Of a stretch of DNA of 25,887 nucleotides, positions 1 to 8,078 are shown in pieces. The first letter of the stretch is position 1, and each line of letters opens with the position of its first letter. Source of the stretch: Methylococcaceae bacterium (GTDB lineage Bacteria; Pseudomonadota; Gammaproteobacteria; Methylococcales; Methylomonadaceae); contig SXIZ01000071.1 of assembly GCA_005779525.1 (NCBI GenBank), positions 1-25,887 on the forward strand, written 5' to 3'. Made by a program: the position numbers and the translations under genes. Below the pieces are notes generated by a model. That model saw only the letters and a list, made by a program, of their open reading frames with translations, did no database searches and was not told the origin of the DNA.

Positions 1-121
1 CAGTGCCATAGGATGTGCTGAACAACGTGAAGCACATCGTTCGCGATTGATGCGCCTACTTACGTCGGCAGCATCCTATCCACCATCTAGTTTTAGCATA
101 CCGTATCGCGGTGGCTTAGGC
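1..121. other. Left-edge noncoding stretch with short inverted repeats
   Basis: No gene is supported here. The stretch lies beyond the stop codon of the EptA-type gene, so on the minus strand it is its 3' flank. TGTGCT near position 14 pairs with AGCACA near position 31. TAGGATG near position 10 is echoed inverted by GCATCCTA around 70-77. Neither hairpin is followed by a clear T tract on either strand. A plus-strand frame is open from base 2 to about 184, but it runs antisense into the 3' end of the EptA gene, matches no family I know, and is probably chance. Confidence 0.4.
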
Positions 122-1753
122 TTAACGCTCACACGCCGCCAAAACATCCGCATCAGCCTGATACAACGCCGTCTGCACTTTAAATAATCCCAGGATGGAA
201 TGAAATATATTGTCATGCGAATAGCGCTGGCCACTACGCTGTTTTAAACACTCCGCATTCACAGGCAAATTTTGTTGCACTTCTGGCGACAACCATAGAA
301 TAAACGGTACATGGATCTGCTCATCCGGGGCCATAAAATAGGGTAAACCGTGTAAATAGATACCGTTTTCGCCTAAGGATTCACCATGATCGGACATATA
401 CCATAAGGCGGTATTAAATTGACTTGCATGCCGCTGTAACAACTTAATAGCTTCGGCCAGAAAATAATCGGTGTAGGCAATGGTATTATCGTAAGCATTG
501 GCAATTTGCTCTTGCGGACAGTCTTGCACCTGTTCCGATTGGCATTCGGGGGTAAACTTCGTGAAATCAGCCGGATGGCGTTTGTAGTAGGCAGGACCAT
601 GACTGCCCTTCTGGTGCAACACCACTAAAGTATCGCCTTGCTGTTGCTGGATAAAGTTATCCAATTCATGCAATAACACAGCGTCATAGCATTCTTCCGT
701 GCTGCACACATCTTGCAGCTTCAGGTTTTCCAGTTTTTCGGTAGGCACCCGGTCGCACACGCCTTTGCAACCCGAGTTATTATCGCGCCACAACACGTTG
801 ACCCCTGTACGTTGTAAAACATCCAACAAGTTTTCATATTGCTTCGCTTCTTTATCGCTATAGTGTTCCTTATCCAAATGTGAAAACATGCACGGCACCG
901 AAGCGGCCGTCGCCGTTCCACAGGAATAGGTGTTATTAAAATTAATAATATCTAATTGGCTGAGCATGGCATTCGTCGGGCGGGCGTAACCATTTAAAGC
1001 AAAATTGCGTGCTCTGGCGGTTTCTCCCACGACCAAGATCACCAAGGATTTTTTACCATTAGCTGCAGGGATGGGTTTTTGCTGTGCATCTTCGGCGATG
1101 CGTAGTAATTGCGCTGGCGGAGTGTCGGTGCGTTTTAAATATTTCACCAGGGAATACACTGGATAATTGGGGTTGATTAAATAACGTAAGCCATGATTAT
1201 TACGTAAGGTCAGGGCAAAGTCTTTGTAATACACAAACACCAAGCCGCCCAATACACTGCCAGCAATAGCAATAACGATCCCGCGCTGCGCCAGCTCTTT
1301 TCCGATTGATAGGTAATTGACTGGACAAATATACAGTAAATACGCTGGCAAAATTCCTAACAAGGCGATATGCCACAGCATACTGAAATTAAGTAATTCC
1401 AGGACTTCTTTAGTATCGGTTTCGGCGGCATTTTGGATCATATCCACATCGATAATCACGCCATAGGCCGTCATAAAGTAACTAATACCTGCAGCGGTCA
1501 CGATAAACAGCATGCTCAGCGGTTTAAACAGCGCCTTAAAACCGATCAACGATAGCAAAATGCAAAACAGTGCAGTTAAACACAGATACAGCGCCAGCTT
1601 AAAATCCCAACCGATAGTTTGGGTTTTATTAACCGCAGTAAAAACCGCAGTAAAAAACACACTGTTGTCGAAGCTGCTTAGCAGCAGTGCAGTTATCAGC
1701 GTCAGCGTGCTGATACGGTAAGGAGGCTTAAGCCACTGAGGGATACTTGGCAT
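122..1753 (-). CDS. eptA: EptA-type lipid A phosphoethanolamine transferase
   Basis: Inner-membrane enzyme of the EptA/MCR family, which moves phosphoethanolamine from phosphatidylethanolamine to lipid A on the periplasmic face, lowering surface charge and affinity for cationic peptides. The 543-residue length is normal. The N-terminal ~180 residues carry about five membrane helices, followed by a sulfatase-fold domain. Glu244 lies in VVGETARARNF and the expected nucleophile Thr280 in SCGTATAASVPCMF. His385 (KGSHGP), Asp455/His456 (SDHGES) and His468 (YLHGLPYF) are the other expected metal or phosphate ligands. Periplasmic cysteines at positions suited to disulfides are present, as in the family. 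The ATG at 1753 lacks a clear Shine-Dalgarno but gives a short cytoplasmic tail before helix 1, as expected. It lies 73 bases after gatB on the same strand with a strong hairpin between. No two-component regulator or lipid A partner is adjacent. The family call is secure; the exact acceptor (lipid A or another core sugar) is inferred. Confidence 0.93.
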   Translation of the reverse strand: MPSIPQWLKPPYRISTLTLITALLLSSFDNSVFFTAVFTAVNKTQTIGWDFKLALYLCLTALFCILLSLIGFKALFKPLSMLFIVTAAGISYFMTAYGVIIDVDMIQNAAETDTKEVLELLNFSMLWHIALLGILPAYLLYICPVNYLSIGKELAQRGIVIAIAGSVLGGLVFVYYKDFALTLRNNHGLRYLINPNYPVYSLVKYLKRTDTPPAQLLRIAEDAQQKPIPAANGKKSLVILVVGETARARNFALNGYARPTNAMLSQLDIINFNNTYSCGTATAASVPCMFSHLDKEHYSDKEAKQYENLLDVLQRTGVNVLWRDNNSGCKGVCDRVPTEKLENLKLQDVCSTEECYDAVLLHELDNFIQQQQGDTLVVLHQKGSHGPAYYKRHPADFTKFTPECQSEQVQDCPQEQIANAYDNTIAYTDYFLAEAIKLLQRHASQFNTALWYMSDHGESLGENGIYLHGLPYFMAPDEQIHVPFILWLSPEVQQNLPVNAECLKQRSGQRYSHDNIFHSILGLFKVQTALYQADADVLAACER

Positions 1754-1783
1754 GTTTAGACGTTTGGAATGACTGAATGAATG

Positions 1784-1814
1784 CTACAAGGTGGCTTAAT
1801 TTGCCACCTTGTAG
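1784..1814 (-). terminator. Perfect 12-bp hairpin between gatB and eptA
   Basis: CTACAAGGTGGC (1784-1795) pairs perfectly with GCCACCTTGTAG (1803-1814) around a 7-base loop. It begins 12 bases past the gatB stop in the direction of transcription. On the minus strand it is not followed by a U tract; the T-rich side (ATTTTAAAA, 1815-1823) follows it on the plus strand. It may act as a 3'-end stabilising or processing hairpin, a weak terminator, or an antisense-facing terminator. That it is a real structure is likely; its role is inferred. Confidence 0.6.
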
Positions 1815-1826
1815 ATTTTAAAAGGA

Positions 1827-3275
1827 TTATTGCAACTTCGCCTTCAGCATTTTATTGACTTCGGCAGGATTGGCTTTGCCTTGCGATTGCTTCATAACTT
1901 GGCCGACGAAAAAGGCAAACACCTTGTCTTTGCCGCTACGGTATTGTTCAACCTGCCCTGGATTGTCAGCAATAATAGTGTCTATGATGGCTTCGATAGC
2001 GCTCATATCGGTAATTTGTTGTAAACCTTGGGCGGCGATAATCGCATCGGCACTCTCTTCTGATTGCCACATGGCCTCAAACACTTGTTTGGCAATTTTG
2101 CCAGAGATGGTGTTATCGGCAATGCGTTGCAATAAGCCTGCAAAGCGCTCGGCACTGACGGGTGACGCGGCGATCTCCAGACTGGCTTTATTTAACGCCC
2201 CTAGCAATTCCCCGGTAATCCAATTGCTACAGATTTTGGCATCGCAGGCAGAAAGCTTGACCACGGTTTCAAAAAAATCCGCCAATTCACGCGCCGAAGT
2301 TAAAATGGTGGCACTTTCGTTATCCAGTTGATATTGTTCTTTAAAGCGTTGTTTTTTTGAACTGGGTAATTCCGGTAACTGGCTTTTAATTTCTGCCAAC
2401 AGTTCCGGCGCTATCATTACGGGCAATAAATCCGGGTCGGGAAAATAGCGATAATCATTCGCCTCTTCCTTACTACGCATGGAGCGGGTTTCGTCTTTGA
2501 CGGAATCATACAAGCGGGTTTCTTGGGTAATTTTGCCGCCTCTTTCTAAGATTTCGATATGGCGTTCCACTTCATAGTTGATGGCTTTTTCGATAAATCT
2601 AAAGGAGTTAATGTTTTTAATTTCCGTACGCGTCCCAAATTGCTGCTGACCGCGCGGACGCACGGACACATTGGCATCACAGCGAAACGAGCCTTCTTGC
2701 ATATTGCCGTCCGAGATTTCCAGATAACGCACCAATTCGTGCAGTTTGCGCATATAAGCCACGGCTTCTTTAGCAGAGCGCATGTCCGGTTCGGACACGA
2801 TCTCCAATAAAGGCGTGCCCGCGCGATTGAGGTCGATGCCCGTCAAGCCATGAAAATCCTCATGTAAGGATTTACCTGCGTCTTCTTCTAAGTGCGCACG
2901 CGTAATCCCGACACGTTTGCTTTCACCGTCCACTTCAATATCCAAATGCCCTTTGCCGACGATCGGCAAATCCATTTGGCTGATTTGATAGCCTTTGGGT
3001 AAATCCGGGTAAAAATAGTTTTTACGTGCAAAAATTGAATACGGTGCAATTTCAGCATCAATCGCACAACCAAATTTCACCGCCATGCGCACCGCTTCTT
3101 GATTCAGAACTGGCAACACGCCTGGAAAACCTAAGTCTACGGTACAGGCTTGGGTATTGGGTTCAGCGCCGTAGGCAGTCGCTGCACCGGAAAAAATTTT
3201 CGATTGCGTCGCAAGCTGGGTATGAATCTCCAAGCCGATCACGACTTCCCAATCTTGTTCATCAGCATAACTCAT
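1827..3275 (-). CDS. gatB: Aspartyl/glutamyl-tRNA amidotransferase subunit B
   Basis: Kinase and tRNA-binding subunit of GatCAB, which phosphorylates Glu on Glu-tRNA(Gln) or Asp on Asp-tRNA(Asn) and amidates it with ammonia from GatA. The protein is 482 residues, starting MSYADEQDWEVVIGLEIHTQ; the GLEIHTQL and YRYFPDPDLLPV signatures are present and the C-terminal ~150 residues form the helical and YqeY-like tail. The frame is open further upstream to 3401, but that extension would lie inside gatA. The ATG at 3275 has a strong AAGGAG ribosome site that overlaps the gatA stop, and it matches the family N terminus, so I chose it. The gap to gatA is 13 bases, indicating co-translation in a gatC-gatA-gatB operon. 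Presence of GatCAB implies that GlnRS or AsnRS may be absent or supplemented in this organism. Confidence 0.97.
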   Translation of the reverse strand: MSYADEQDWEVVIGLEIHTQLATQSKIFSGAATAYGAEPNTQACTVDLGFPGVLPVLNQEAVRMAVKFGCAIDAEIAPYSIFARKNYFYPDLPKGYQISQMDLPIVGKGHLDIEVDGESKRVGITRAHLEEDAGKSLHEDFHGLTGIDLNRAGTPLLEIVSEPDMRSAKEAVAYMRKLHELVRYLEISDGNMQEGSFRCDANVSVRPRGQQQFGTRTEIKNINSFRFIEKAINYEVERHIEILERGGKITQETRLYDSVKDETRSMRSKEEANDYRYFPDPDLLPVMIAPELLAEIKSQLPELPSSKKQRFKEQYQLDNESATILTSARELADFFETVVKLSACDAKICSNWITGELLGALNKASLEIAASPVSAERFAGLLQRIADNTISGKIAKQVFEAMWQSEESADAIIAAQGLQQITDMSAIEAIIDTIIADNPGQVEQYRSGKDKVFAFFVGQVMKQSQGKANPAEVNKMLKAKLQ

Positions 3276-3288
3276 AGTGTTAATCTCC

Positions 3289-4740
3289 TTATTCAAAGCC
3301 TTTAGGGCTGTGTTGATGCCAGGGGGTGACTTGCTGAAATTGATGCGCCACGTTGAGCAGCTTGGCTTCAGCAAAGTAATTACCAATGATTTGTAAACCA
3401 ACGGGTTTGTTATTTACCAAACCTGCCGGAATCGACATCGCGGGCACACCTGCAAGATTAATCGCAATGGTATAAATATCAGATAAATACATTTGAATCG
3501 GATCGTTGCTTTTTTCGCCAATCGCAAAGGCAGTCGATGGCGTAACCGGACCCATAATGACATCCACTTCCGCCAAGGCATTTTTAAAATCTTCGCTGAT
3601 TAAACGGCGAATTTTTTGCGCTTTTAAATAATAGGCATCGTAGTAGCCTGCGGACAACGCATAAGTGCCAATTAAAATACGGCGTTTAACTTCATTACCA
3701 AAGGCTTCGCCACGCGAACGGGTATATAAATCGGTTAAATCGACAGGGTTGCTGCAACGATAGCCAAAACGGACGCCGTCAAAGCGGGATAAATTCGCCG
3801 AAGCCTCGGCGGGGGCAATGATGTAATACGCTGGAATCGCCATGTTGAGATTAGGCATAGAAATTTCTTTAATTTCTGCACCCATTTTACGGTATTCATC
3901 AATCGCCGCAGCCAGCGTTGCCGCTATCTCGCTGTCCAAATCTGCGGTAAAGAATTCTTTAGGTAAACCGATTTTTAAACCTTGCAACGGGGCATTCAAG
4001 CTTGCGCTGTAGTCGGGAACCGCTTGGTCACTGCTGGTGGAATCTTTAGGATCAAAGCCTGCCATGACTTGCAGCATGATGGCAGCGTCTTCAGCGGTGC
4101 GGGTCATAGGACCGCCTTGATCTAAGCTGGAGGCATAAGCAATCATGCCATAGCGCGAGACTCGTCCGTACGTAGGTTTTAAACCTGTAATACCACATAG
4201 CGCTGCAGGTTGCCGAATAGAGCCTCCGGTATCGGTACCCGTGGCGCCCGCCACCAAATGTGCCGCCACTGCCGCAGCTGAACCACCCGAGGAGCCGCCC
4301 GGCACGCAATTCAAATCCCACGGGTTTTTGACTGCGCCATAAAAACTAGTTTCATTCGATGAACCCATGGCGAATTCATCCATATTCAATTTACCCAACA
4401 TCACCGCCCCGGCAGCATTAAATTTTTCTACCACAGTAGCGTTATAAGGGGCGATAAAGTTATCTAAAATCTTTGAACCACAACTGGTTTTCACGCCTAG
4501 GGTACAAAAAATGTCTTTTTGGGCCAGCGGAATACCCGTCAGCGGCTCGGCATTACCCTGCGCCAAACGCAGGTCGGCGGCTTTTGCGGCTTGCAACGCT
4601 TGCTCTTCGGTGACGGTGATAAAGCTATTGAGTTCAGAATGCTGTTTGATGCGCGTTAAATACGCTTGAGTCAGTTCCACGCTAGTGAACGTACCTTGGC
4701 GCAAGCCGAGCGCTAATTGCGCAATAGTCTGTTGATACAT
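3289..4740 (-). CDS. gatA: Aspartyl/glutamyl-tRNA amidotransferase subunit A
   Basis: Amidase-signature subunit of GatCAB; it hydrolyses glutamine and channels ammonia to GatB. It has 483 residues, typical of the family. The Ser-cisSer-Lys triad is visible: Lys75 in PLAQKDIF, Ser150 in the glycine/serine-rich GGSSGGSAAA loop, and Ser174 in TDTGGSIRQ. The spacings (75 and 24 residues) equal those of characterised GatA proteins. The ATG at 4740 is preceded by AAGGAAG about ten bases upstream. The gene follows gatC after 15 bases and precedes gatB by 13, so the three are one transcription unit. Nothing is unusual in the sequence. Confidence 0.97.
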   Translation of the reverse strand: MYQQTIAQLALGLRQGTFTSVELTQAYLTRIKQHSELNSFITVTEEQALQAAKAADLRLAQGNAEPLTGIPLAQKDIFCTLGVKTSCGSKILDNFIAPYNATVVEKFNAAGAVMLGKLNMDEFAMGSSNETSFYGAVKNPWDLNCVPGGSSGGSAAAVAAHLVAGATGTDTGGSIRQPAALCGITGLKPTYGRVSRYGMIAYASSLDQGGPMTRTAEDAAIMLQVMAGFDPKDSTSSDQAVPDYSASLNAPLQGLKIGLPKEFFTADLDSEIAATLAAAIDEYRKMGAEIKEISMPNLNMAIPAYYIIAPAEASANLSRFDGVRFGYRCSNPVDLTDLYTRSRGEAFGNEVKRRILIGTYALSAGYYDAYYLKAQKIRRLISEDFKNALAEVDVIMGPVTPSTAFAIGEKSNDPIQMYLSDIYTIAINLAGVPAMSIPAGLVNNKPVGLQIIGNYFAEAKLLNVAHQFQQVTPWHQHSPKGFE

Positions 4741-4755
4741 GATACAGTTACTTCC

Positions 4756-5043
4756 TTATTCTATTACTTTGGGCACGAGGTATAAACCTTCGGCAACTTG
4801 CGGAGCAATCGCTTGAAAATGTTCTCGCTGGTTGCTTTCGGTAACTTGGTCTGGACGTAGGCGCTGAATTTGATCTAACGGGTGCGCCATAGGGGTGATG
4901 TGGTCAGTATTGATGGTGTTCATTTGCGCAATCAAATCCAGAATGCCTGACAAACTTTTTGCATAGGCTTCAGTATCTTGAGTGTTGATCCCTAATCGCG
5001 CTAAGTGCGCAATTTTGGCAACATCATCGCTGGTTAACGACAT
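4756..5043 (-). CDS. gatC: Aspartyl/glutamyl-tRNA amidotransferase subunit C
   Basis: Small (95-residue) subunit that wraps around GatA and GatB and stabilises the complex. The family N terminus is recognisable (MSLTSDDVAKIAHLARLGI), as is the typical middle containing ITPMAHPLD and the C-terminal YLVPKVIE. It is the first gene of the minus-strand operon. The ATG at 5043 has a GGAG ribosome site seven bases upstream. It diverges from mreB across a 185-base intergenic region, the common arrangement in non-enteric gammaproteobacteria. Confidence 0.96.
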   Translation of the reverse strand: MSLTSDDVAKIAHLARLGINTQDTEAYAKSLSGILDLIAQMNTINTDHITPMAHPLDQIQRLRPDQVTESNQREHFQAIAPQVAEGLYLVPKVIE

Positions 5044-5228
5044 TTTTTTACTCCATTAAGGTATAATAGAAAAATTTGAAATTATAAGGCGCGGTTTAAA
5101 AAGTGCGCGTAAGTGAATGCGCTGTTTACATCACTCTGTAGTAAATATCATACTTTATATCTTGCCCGAATACCTGCTTGATTGATAAAGTAGCACAATT
5201 TTTCTCTCTATTTAGGATATAAGTTACG
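5044..5228. promoter_or_regulatory. Divergent gatC / mreB promoter region
   Basis: This 185-base AT-rich spacer must hold promoters for both operons. For mreB the best plus-strand candidate is TTTACA (5125-5130) with TCATAC or CATACT about 17-18 bases downstream (5148-5154); it gives a leader of roughly 65-70 bases. The mreB ribosome site is AGGA at 5214-5217. For gatC the minus strand shows TATAAT (5086-5081) and TATTAT (5068-5063), but no convincing -35 hexamer. The existence of promoters is near certain from the layout; the exact boxes are guesses from consensus matching. Confidence 0.5.
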
Positions 5229-6272
5229 ATGTTCAAAAGAATTCGCGGTCTTTTTTCCAACGATTTATCTATCGATTTAGGAACCGCAAATACCCTAATC
5301 TATATGCCCGGTAAGGGAATTGTATTAAACGAACCTTCGGTCGTTGCTATCAAGGAAGACCGCGTTAGGGGAACTAAAACGATTGCCGCTGTCGGCGTTG
5401 AAGCAAAACGTATGTTAGGCCGGACACCCGGTAACATTACTGCAATTAGACCCTTAAAAGATGGCGTAATTGCTGATTTTGCCGTCACCGAACGTATGTT
5501 GCGTTTCTTTATTGAGAAAGTACACGAGAACAAATTATTTCGCCCCAGTCCCCGCATTCTAATTTGTGTTCCCTGTGGATCCACGCAAGTTGAACGCCGT
5601 GCAATTCGTGAATCTGCCGCTATGGCGGGGGCTCGTGAAGTTTATTTAATTGAAGAACCGATGTCAGCGGCATTAGGTGCAGGTTTACCGGTAGAAGAAG
5701 CAACAGGCTCCATGGTTTTAGATATTGGTGGCGGTACGTCAGAAGTTGCCGTGATCTCCTTAAACGGGATCGTGTATTCCTCTTCGGTTCGCATCGGTGG
5801 CGATCGCTTTGATGATGCCATTGTCAACTATGTGCGCAGAAACTACGGCACCTTAATTGGTGACGCAACCGCTGAAAGGATTAAACACGAAATCGGTGCC
5901 GCTTATCCTGGTAGCGTCGTTAAAGAAATCGAAGTCAAAGGTCGTAACTTAGCCGAAGGCGTGCCCCGCAGCTTCACCCTTAACAGCAATGAAATTTTAG
6001 AAGCCCTGCAAGAACCGTTGGCTGGCATTGTGGGCTCAGTCAAAGTTGCTTTAGAGCAAACCCCGCCTGAACTTGGTGCCGACGTGGCTAACAAAGGGAT
6101 AGTGTTAACGGGTGGCGGTGCCTTACTGAAAGATATTGATCGCTTAATTGCAGAAGAGACAGGGTTACCTGTCCATGTTGCCGATGATCCATTAACCTGT
6201 GTTGCCAGAGGTGGTGGTATCGTGTTAGAAATGCTCGATCAAAAAGGCTTTTCTGCTTTTTCTCTGGAATAA
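5229..6272 (+). CDS. mreB: Rod-shape-determining actin homologue MreB
   Basis: Bacterial actin that forms ATP-dependent membrane-associated filaments and organises the elongasome for lateral peptidoglycan synthesis. It has 347 residues, the standard length. The actin-fold phosphate 1 motif is DLGTANTLIY, phosphate 2 is LDIGGGTSEVAVIS, and the adenosine motif is VLTGGGALLKDIDRL. The N terminus MFKRIRGLFS is amphipathic and basic, suited to membrane binding. The ATG at 5229 is preceded by AGGA. It starts the plus-strand cell-wall cluster. A strong intrinsic terminator 85 bases after its stop separates it from mreC, which would let MreB be made in excess over MreC and MreD. Confidence 0.98.
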   Translation: MFKRIRGLFSNDLSIDLGTANTLIYMPGKGIVLNEPSVVAIKEDRVRGTKTIAAVGVEAKRMLGRTPGNITAIRPLKDGVIADFAVTERMLRFFIEKVHENKLFRPSPRILICVPCGSTQVERRAIRESAAMAGAREVYLIEEPMSAALGAGLPVEEATGSMVLDIGGGTSEVAVISLNGIVYSSSVRIGGDRFDDAIVNYVRRNYGTLIGDATAERIKHEIGAAYPGSVVKEIEVKGRNLAEGVPRSFTLNSNEILEALQEPLAGIVGSVKVALEQTPPELGADVANKGIVLTGGGALLKDIDRLIAEETGLPVHVADDPLTCVARGGGIVLEMLDQKGFSAFSLE

Positions 6273-6357
6273 AGCTATCGTTTAACACATAATTTGACAA
6301 CTTTAGTCTGGAGCTTTCTTACTTTTGTGCTCAAATTAAGCCAATGAGTCAATATTC

Positions 6358-6390
6358 AAATGGTCAGTCTAGTCTGACCATTTTTGCTTT
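6358..6390 (+). terminator. Intrinsic terminator between mreB and mreC
   Basis: AAATGGTCAG (6358-6367) pairs perfectly with CTGACCATTT (6374-6383) around a six-base TCTAGT loop, and the stem runs directly into a T-rich tract (TTTTTTGCTTT, 6380s). This is a textbook factor-independent terminator oriented with mreB. Since mreC has no strong promoter of its own that I can see, partial read-through is the likely arrangement, making this an internal attenuator of the cluster. Confidence 0.82.
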
Positions 6391-6407
6391 AATTTTGCTG
6401 TAGGTAT

Positions 6408-7511
6408 TTGGTTATTAAACTTTTGTTTGCTTCAGGCCCATCGATCAATACGCGCTTATTGGTGGCGGTTCTGCTGTCTGTATTGATGTTGGTGATCGAC
6501 CAACACAATCCGCGCTTGATTAAGCTTAGATCGGCATTATCTTATGTGGTCTACCCGATCTTAAGCACGGTGAATTTGCCGTTCGAATTTTTTTCCAATT
6601 TAAAAAACTCTGCGATTAGCTACATTGAACTGCGCGAAGAAAACAAACGCCTAAAAGAACAGCAATTTATCAGTGACGGTAAATTGCTCAAGTTTGCGGC
6701 ATTAGAAAAAGAAAATATTCGCTTACGTTCTTTATTACAAAGTTCTTACAAAATCGGTGAACAGGTCCTGGTTGCTGAAATTTTATCGGTCAATCTAGTC
6801 CCCTTCGATCACGTGGTTTTAGTCAACAAAGGCTCCCGCTTTGGTTTACATCTTAAGCAACCGGTTTTAGATGCTCAAGGCGTCGTCGGCCAAGTGGTGC
6901 GTACGTCACCACTTACGTCGGAAGTGATGTTAATTACCGACCCGAACCATGCGATTCCTGTACAAATAAATCGAAATGGCTTACGCACCATTGCCGTGGG
7001 TACAGGTCAATTAAATCGTTTAATATTACCTTTCTTACCCAATAACGCTGATGTCCAGCCCGGTGATTTATTGATTACCTCAGGGATGGGCGGTACCTTT
7101 CCTCAGGGTTACCCGGTTGCTGTCGTAGAACGCGTAGAAGCTCAACCGCATCGTCCGTTTGCGTTAATTTCGGCTACACCCAAAGCGGCATTAGATAAAA
7201 TCCGCGAGGTATTAATAGTTTGGAGTGATTCCAAATCCGTCCCACTCAATACTGCAGGTAGCTCCGATACGAATGCTAGTACAGATAAAAGCAGTAGTGA
7301 TACTACCCCGCCCGCGGCTACCGAAGAACTACTCCCGGAAAAATATCCCGCTGTGCTGCGCCGAAAAAAGGTCTTTAAACCTGTAGATGATGAATCGAGC
7401 ACGCTCGTAATTGACCCAGAGCCTTCCGTTGTTAATGAACCAAAGGTCGGCGCCACCGATATTATGTCAACCGAAAAAATTGAGCGCTCGGGTGAGGAAA
7501 TGAATGACTAG
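6408..7511 (+). CDS. mreC: Rod-shape-determining protein MreC
   Basis: Bitopic inner-membrane protein whose periplasmic beta domains activate PBP2/RodA and link them to MreB. It has 367 residues. A short cytoplasmic start containing KLLFASGPS (as in other MreC N termini) is followed by one membrane helix at about 15-32, a coiled coil at about 70-112, the two-lobed beta domain at about 115-275, and a Ser/Thr/Pro/Glu-rich tail from about 275 to the end that is probably disordered. No ATG is available at the family start. TTG at 6408 is used here because it retains the conserved N terminus; AGG lies only three bases before it. A second in-frame TTG at 6423 is the alternative. The weak start plus the upstream terminator both predict low MreC yield. 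The 3' end overlaps mreD by 8 bases. Confidence 0.93.
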   Translation: MVIKLLFASGPSINTRLLVAVLLSVLMLVIDQHNPRLIKLRSALSYVVYPILSTVNLPFEFFSNLKNSAISYIELREENKRLKEQQFISDGKLLKFAALEKENIRLRSLLQSSYKIGEQVLVAEILSVNLVPFDHVVLVNKGSRFGLHLKQPVLDAQGVVGQVVRTSPLTSEVMLITDPNHAIPVQINRNGLRTIAVGTGQLNRLILPFLPNNADVQPGDLLITSGMGGTFPQGYPVAVVERVEAQPHRPFALISATPKAALDKIREVLIVWSDSKSVPLNTAGSSDTNASTDKSSSDTTPPAATEELLPEKYPAVLRRKKVFKPVDDESSTLVIDPEPSVVNEPKVGATDIMSTEKIERSGEEMND

Positions 7512-7992
7512 TCCTAATCCATTCGGGACCTTGTTATATCTAATGACAGTCGTCTGGGCGATGGGATTAAAAATCATGCCCTTATCCACAGTCATTCAAC
7601 CCTGGAACCCTGATTGGGTGCTTTTAGTGATGATCTATTGGTTTCTAGCACTTCCCTATCGCTGTGGGGTTTTTAGTGCGTGGATGATCGGTATCCTAAC
7701 CGATGTTTTAACCGGAAGAATGTTAGGCCAGTATGCTTTAATCTATGCGGTGATCAGCTATATTTGCCTAAAATTATATAAACGTATCCGCTTGTTTCCA
7801 TTATTGCAGCAGGGCGCATTCATCTTTTTTTGTTTATTGTTTGCCCAAATCCTCGCATTTTGTATCGAAAGCATTCACAACCCCTCACGCTTTGAATTTG
7901 CCTTTTTATTTCCGGCCTTCAGCGGGACCCTCGTCTGGCCATTTGTTGGGGTCATATTACGGATCATACGGGTCCGCAATCGGGTTGGATAA
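7504..7992 (+). CDS. mreD: Rod-shape-determining membrane protein MreD
   Basis: Polytopic inner-membrane partner of MreC in the elongasome, modulating how MreC activates PBP2. It has 162 residues, the usual size, with about five hydrophobic helices and the typical motif containing LTDVLTGRMLGQYAL. The ATG at 7504 lies inside the end of mreC (8-base overlap); GAGGAAATGA just upstream supplies the ribosome site, so translation is probably coupled to mreC. A frame at 7841-8089 that overlaps its 3' half is not supported. Confidence 0.94.
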   Translation: MTSPNPFGTLLYLMTVVWAMGLKIMPLSTVIQPWNPDWVLLVMIYWFLALPYRCGVFSAWMIGILTDVLTGRMLGQYALIYAVISYICLKLYKRIRLFPLLQQGAFIFFCLLFAQILAFCIESIHNPSRFEFAFLFPAFSGTLVWPFVGVILRIIRVRNRVG

Positions 7993-8078
7993 ATTGGAAA
8001 TGTTACGCCGCAATCCTGACACTATGTTGATTCAGCAGCGCAGCGGACATTTAAACGCTGATCATAGCTTGCAATTCT

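Noticed and set aside
1855..2331. 158-codon plus-strand frame inside gatB
   Set aside because: Fully antisense to a strongly conserved gene, no family resemblance and no ribosome site.
3276..3401. Upstream extension of gatB
   Set aside because: It would start within gatA and lacks family similarity; ATG at 3275 has a strong ribosome site and the conserved N terminus.
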